DNA from: Moraxellaceae bacterium
Lineage (GTDB): Bacteria; Pseudomonadota; Gammaproteobacteria; Pseudomonadales; UBA3067
Direction: 5' to 3'
NCBI GenBank assembly: GCA_002401525.1
Contig: NVTH01000063.1
Location: forward strand, 7,888 to 17,233
Length of the DNA: 9,346 nt
Of this stretch, positions 6,314 to 9,346 are shown in pieces. Below the pieces are notes generated by a model. It saw only the letters and a list, made by a program, of their open reading frames with translations, did not search any database and was not told the origin of the DNA. Both the position numbers and the translations under genes were made by a program. Numbering within the stretch: the first letter of the stretch is position 1; each line of letters opens with the position of its first letter.

Positions 6314-8509
6314 ATGACCATAGTCCACGCACCTCAGTCTGATATAAAAATGATTCCTAGCCCAATACTGACCCAAGTAGAAAGCTTTCAGCATTGGAAA
6401 AATGACATCATTAGAGACATCGCCCGCTATCGAGCCTGGCTTAGGGATAACGTCATTTACGACCAGCGAGTCGATAAAGAATTACAACTCATCCAAGCTC
6501 GATTACGAGATAAAACCCTTAGCATCGCTTTTGTAGGTGAATTTTCTCGCGGCAAATCCGAACTGATTAACGCCCTCTTGTTCCCTCAATCGGAACAACG
6601 GCTATTGCCCTCCACATTAGGACGCACCACCATGTGTCCTACCGAATTAATTTATGAGCAATGCAGTGAGCCGTATTTAAAATTATTGCCGATCGAAACC
6701 CGCCAAGAGGCCCTTCCGCTTAAACATTTAAAGCAACAAGAAGACCGCTGGCTACACATTCCTTTGGACATCAACGATAGCAAGGAATTACAGAACACGC
6801 TTTCTCACATTGGTGACACTAAAAAAATTACGGTTGAAGAGGCCGAGCTACTAGGCTTTGATTGTCAATTCCTAGAAAGCAGCTCTGACGCTCACGTTTA
6901 TGTACCGACTTGGCGACACGCGCTCATTAATATCGATCATCCATTATTAAGGCAAGGCATTCGCATCCTCGATACTCCGGGCTTGAACGCTTTGGGCTGC
7001 GAACCCGATTTAACCTTTAATTTACTCCCGGACTGCCAAGCAATTGTTTTCCTGCTGAACGTCGACAGTGGCGTTACCGCAACAGACATGCAAATTTGGC
7101 GCGACCATATCGGTCAATTACAAGACCGCAGCGCCACCAATTTATTTGCGATCCTCAATAAAATAGATCTTTTATGGGACGACTTTGCCGATGATGAGGA
7201 GATCAAACAATCCGTCAAAAAAATGAAAACCCTCACCGCGCAGCAATTAAATTTAGAGGAAAGCGCAATCTTTACGCTGTCGGCAAAACAAGGATTGCAT
7301 GCGCGTATCAAAGGTGACGAAGACTTGCTTAAAAAGAGCAACATTGCTCAATTCGAAACGTTAATGTTTGAAAGCTTAATCGATAAAAAAGAACAGAGCC
7401 TTCGAAAAAACGCCATTGAAAAAACCATCTTTTTGTTGGGCAACACCAAAGCCACTCTACAGGCTCAGCTTAAACAACTTGAAGCTGACAATAGAAGTGT
7501 GATTGCAATGCTTAATCAAGGTCACGGCGAAATGAAGTCAATCGCCCAACAAGCAAAGCGGGACCAAGTAGTTTACCAAAACCAAATCATTGCACTGAAA
7601 GCCAGTAAACAAGCGATTGCCAAACAAGTGAATACACTCCTGCTTTCGGTGAATCAGGATCATTTTTCAACCTATCTCGAGACCACTCGAACCAACTTTA
7701 AAGAAAGCTGGTCGTCCATTGGCATTCGCGAATCCATCGCGCACTTTTTCACCTGCTTAGAAAGTGATTTTACTCATCTCGAAATTGAAACTAATACCAC
7801 CATTAAAATCGTCTGGTCTATTTACGACAAGGTTTTAGCGAATAGCAAATTGACTCACAATGCTAACGACGATAATCATCCCGATAACACCGACAGCAAC
7901 ATTGATAAAAATATTGACAGGAACATTGATAGGAACATTGATAGGAACATTGGCAACACCATTGATAGCAACATCGATAACGACATTAATAACAACTGGG
8001 ACAGTCATAGCAGCGAACAAGAGCATGATCTTGATCTAGTCCAACCCACCGAATTCAGAATATTTGAATTTAACCACTCATTGGCAGGGCTAAAAACAAA
8101 AGCCACTCAATACCAAAAAAGCTTTCGTTCACTGTTATCAGGGCAACGCAAATCTACCCATCACTTTTTTAATTCGGTCGCTGCCGAAGCGCAACAGATA
8201 CACCAAGCCGCCCACGTTGAAGCCAAAGCATGGGCCGATGGATTACTAATCCCTCTAATTCAACATGCCACGTCACGCAAACTATTATTGGACCAAAAGG
8301 TGAAGGTGTTTAAAGCATTGGCCGAAACCAATAAAAGCCAACGCCAAAAACAACAGGAACTGGTGCAGTTTCAAGCCTCTATCCAACTCCAATTTGAAGA
8401 CATCAACCTGATGATCCAATCGGTCTCCCAAAAGCGTCCACAACAAAGCTTTTACGAATCCCTCAAGCTGAAAAGCACTCCCATAAGCTCTGAGCCTCAA
8501 GTTTATTAA
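6314..8509 (+). CDS. Dynamin-like GTPase (bacterial dynamin family)
   Basis: This is a large GTPase with a Dynamin_N-type G domain. Numbering from the first ATG (6302), motifs are G1 GEFSRGKS at 79-86, likely G2 threonines in GRTTMCPT at 107-114, G3 DTPG at 224-227, G4 NKID at 286-289, and G5-like SAK at 327-329. All are intact. The rest is mainly helical and Gln/Lys-rich, with probable coiled coil at about 363-446 and 660-712. I see no transmembrane segment. Family members bind or remodel membranes or act at the nucleoid; this one's role is unknown. I prefer the ATG at 6314 (731 residues), which has GGAG four bases upstream, over 6302 (735 residues), which has none. An insertion at about 515-580 holds an Asn-Ile-Asp-Arg repeat tract. 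The gene lies between yggU and metX, where Pseudomonas has no gene. It resembles dynamin-like proteins of other beta/gammaproteobacteria more than E. coli CrfC. Confidence 0.9.
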   Translation: MTIVHAPQSDIKMIPSPILTQVESFQHWKNDIIRDIARYRAWLRDNVIYDQRVDKELQLIQARLRDKTLSIAFVGEFSRGKSELINALLFPQSEQRLLPSTLGRTTMCPTELIYEQCSEPYLKLLPIETRQEALPLKHLKQQEDRWLHIPLDINDSKELQNTLSHIGDTKKITVEEAELLGFDCQFLESSSDAHVYVPTWRHALINIDHPLLRQGIRILDTPGLNALGCEPDLTFNLLPDCQAIVFLLNVDSGVTATDMQIWRDHIGQLQDRSATNLFAILNKIDLLWDDFADDEEIKQSVKKMKTLTAQQLNLEESAIFTLSAKQGLHARIKGDEDLLKKSNIAQFETLMFESLIDKKEQSLRKNAIEKTIFLLGNTKATLQAQLKQLEADNRSVIAMLNQGHGEMKSIAQQAKRDQVVYQNQIIALKASKQAIAKQVNTLLLSVNQDHFSTYLETTRTNFKESWSSIGIRESIAHFFTCLESDFTHLEIETNTTIKIVWSIYDKVLANSKLTHNANDDNHPDNTDSNIDKNIDRNIDRNIDRNIGNTIDSNIDNDINNNWDSHSSEQEHDLDLVQPTEFRIFEFNHSLAGLKTKATQYQKSFRSLLSGQRKSTHHFFNSVAAEAQQIHQAAHVEAKAWADGLLIPLIQHATSRKLLLDQKVKVFKALAETNKSQRQKQQELVQFQASIQLQFEDINLMIQSVSQKRPQQSFYESLKLKSTPISSEPQVY
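7898..7993 (+). repeat. In-frame 12-base tandem array D inside the dynamin-like gene
   Basis: Eight 12-base units in frame encode NIDK, NIDR, NIDR, NIDR, NIGN, TIDS, NIDN and DINN (residues 533-564 from the first ATG). The units at 7922 and 7934 are identical (AACATTGATAGG) and the others diverge progressively outward. A degenerate unit NTDS may precede at 7886. The tract lies in a hydrophilic, Asp/Asn-rich insertion between the middle and C-terminal helical parts and is probably a flexible linker. Confidence 0.85.
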
Positions 8510-8558
8510 GGCAAGGCATCCTCACCGCTCCCGCCTTATCGCGATCTAGAAGCTATCA

Positions 8559-8633
8559 CATCAAACGTCCCCTCAAACGTCACCTTTAATCGTACCTTCA
8601 AACCACACCGTCATACCGCACCTGCAAGTTGGG
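8559..8633. repeat. Degenerate 12-13-base tandem array E
   Basis: Units begin at 8559, 8571, 8583, 8595, 8608 and 8621. The first two are close (CATCAAACGTCC, CCTCAAACGTCA). The following units keep a leading CC and an A-rich middle (CCTTTAATCGTA, CCTTCAAACCACA, CCGTCATACCGCA) but diverge. The array lies 50 bases after the dynamin-like stop codon. Confidence 0.45.
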
Positions 8634-8675
8634 GATTTAATCTCTAGGCTAGATCCACAGACCAGCGGCAACGTA

Positions 8676-8702
8676 TGGGCCCTCGGAGTTTTAGGTCGTT
8701 CA
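8676..8702. repeat. Direct repeat upstream of metX, copy 1
   Basis: This copy contains AGTTTTAGGTCGTTCA at 8687-8702 preceded by TGGGCCC. It matches copy 2 at 14 of 16 core bases. Confidence 0.5.
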
Positions 8703-8740
8703 AAGCCGCAATCTAGGGTAAACTAGAACACTTTCCGTAC

Positions 8741-8768
8741 TGGCCCCAAAGTAGTTTTAAGTCGGTCA
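8741..8768. repeat. Direct repeat upstream of metX, copy 2
   Basis: This copy contains AGTTTTAAGTCGGTCA at 8753-8768 preceded by TGGCCCC. The cores are 66 bases apart. This copy ends one base before the possible metX -35 element, where an activator site would be expected. Confidence 0.5.
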
Positions 8769-8769
8769 T

Positions 8770-8797
8770 TTGTATACGTTTAATCTATTCCTATAAA
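8770..8797 (+). promoter_or_regulatory. Possible sigma-70 promoter of metX
   Basis: TTGTAT (8770-8775, three of six) is followed after 16 bases by TATAAA (8792-8797, five of six). It would give a leader of about 33 bases before the metX ATG. This is a by-eye call with a weak -35. Confidence 0.33.
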
Positions 8798-8837
8798 CAG
8801 TCTTTTACATCAGTCTCCCTAAACGGTCACCCTAAAT
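8791..8837. repeat. 13-base tandem array F abutting metX
   Basis: Three full units and one partial unit begin at 8791, 8804, 8817 and 8830: CTATAAACAGTCT, TTTACATCAGTCT, CCCTAAACGGTCA and CCCTAAATA, the last running into the ATG. Shared parts are the A-rich middle and the closing GTC(T/A). As at proC, the repeat fills the ribosome-binding region and no Shine-Dalgarno sequence is visible. Confidence 0.45.
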
Positions 8838-9346
8838 ATGCCCAACGAAATTCCTCAGAACTCCGTGGGCCTGGTGGAGCCTAAGACAACCCACTTCAGT
8901 CAAGCCATCGAACTAAGCTGCAATCGGCGCTTGGAAAGCTATGACATTGTCTATGAAACCTACGGCGAACTTAATTCAACTCGCTCCAACGCCATTCTTA
9001 TCTGCCATGCCCTCAGCGGAGACCATCACGCTGCCGGCTATCACAGCATGGACGATAAAAAGCCCGGCTGGTGGGACAATTGCATCGGGCCAGGCAAAGC
9101 CATCGACACTAGTATTTTTTTTGTGGTTTGCCTGAATAACTTGGGGGGCTGTCACGGCAGCACTGGCCCAGCCTCAATCGATCTGGAAAGCGGACAAAAT
9201 TACGGCGCAGATTTCCCTTTAGTGACCGTACGAGACTGGGTTCTAAGCCAACATCGGCTTATGGAAGTCTTAGAGATCGAGCAATGGGCGGCGGTCATCG
9301 GAGGCAGTTTAGGAGGAATGCAAGCATTGCAATGGTCAGTGGACTT
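8838..9346 (+). CDS. metX: MetX homoserine O-acyltransferase (partial, N-terminal 169 residues)
   Basis: MetX activates L-homoserine by O-acylation as the first committed step of methionine synthesis, in the cytoplasm. It is an alpha/beta-hydrolase-fold enzyme. The visible part holds ETYGELN (40-46), [15 protein letters not shown] (56-70), [16 protein letters not shown] (76-91), [15 protein letters not shown] (99-113) and the nucleophile elbow GGSLGGMQ (155-162) with catalytic Ser157. The Asp and His of the triad lie past the right edge. It resembles the Pseudomonas-type enzyme, which uses succinyl-CoA, closely (for example SVGLV near the N-terminus), so I favour O-succinyl over O-acetyl transfer, though the sequence alone does not settle this. 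In Pseudomonas metW follows metX. The ATG at 8838 lacks a Shine-Dalgarno; it gives the expected MP-start and N-terminal length. Confidence 0.94.
   Translation, partial: MPNEIPQNSVGLVEPKTTHFSQAIELSCNRRLESYDIVYETYGELNSTRSNAILICHALSGDHHAAGYHSMDDKKPGWWDNCIGPGKAIDTSIFFVVCLNNLGGCHGSTGPASIDLESGQNYGADFPLVTVRDWVLSQHRLMEVLEIEQWAAVIGGSLGGMQALQWSVD

Larger units (their letters stand above)
8510..8837. other. Dynamin-metX intergenic region
   Basis: This 328-base spacer carries no convincing gene. It holds a 12-13-base degenerate repeat (8559-8633), a pair of longer direct repeats (8676-8702 and 8741-8768), a small inverted repeat TCTAG/CTAGA (8712-8727), a possible metX promoter (8770-8797), and a 13-base tandem array running into the metX start (8791-8837). 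I recognise no SAM or SAH riboswitch and no MetJ-type AGACGTCT boxes. Confidence 0.65.

Noticed and set aside
7835..8026. Minus-strand frame with repeated Val-Asn-Ile/Pro pattern
   Set aside because: It is the antisense reading of the in-frame repeat in the dynamin-like gene and has no independent support.
8510..8837. SAM/SAH riboswitch or MetJ operator before metX
   Set aside because: No recognisable conserved core or AGACGTCT box was found by eye. A covariance-model search would be decisive, and I cannot run it.
6170..8837. Recent mobile insertion carrying the dynamin-like gene
   Set aside because: I see no integrase, transposase, terminal inverted repeats or target duplication around it, and its codon use looks like that of its neighbours.

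Overview
The window looks like chromosomal DNA of a gammaproteobacterium related to the Pseudomonas / Oceanospirillales / Cellvibrio-type lineages. The main evidence is gene order: pilU and pilT on the minus strand diverge from yggS, proC, yggT, yggU and metX on the plus strand, the arrangement known around pilTU in Pseudomonas. The individual proteins also read as typical members of those families. Base composition is moderate, and I see no IS element, integrase, tRNA, rRNA or CRISPR array.

Layout. On the minus strand, right to left, are pilT (2867-1833) and pilU (1725-583), the two type IV pilus retraction ATPases. They are followed by the first 130 codons of a membrane protein (392-1, running off the left edge) that I read as the N-terminal region of an AlgZ/FimS-type sensor histidine kinase. 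A 502-base divergent spacer (2868-3369) separates pilT from the plus-strand block: yggS (PLP homeostasis protein), proC (pyrroline-5-carboxylate reductase), yggT (membrane protein) and yggU (DUF167). A dynamin-like GTPase of about 730 residues follows (6314-8509), then the N-terminal part of metX (8838 to the right edge), the homoserine O-acyltransferase of methionine synthesis.

How the genes fit together. PilT and PilU power pilus retraction, and the AlgZ/FimS-like kinase may regulate pili or surface behaviour. YggS, ProC and MetX are cofactor and amino-acid housekeeping proteins. YggT and YggU are widely conserved beside them but poorly understood. The dynamin-like gene is the one member that breaks the Pseudomonas order, lying between yggU and metX.

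The most unusual feature is recurrent. Degenerate tandem repeats with a period of about 12-14 bases occur in five places between genes: upstream of the algZ-like gene, of pilT and of proC, and twice before metX. A sixth, 12-base array lies in frame inside the dynamin-like gene and encodes a reiterated Asn-Ile-Asp-Arg tract. The arrays before pilT and proC share a CTAACTA / CTAATTA core. All promoter and operator calls below were made by eye and are weak.
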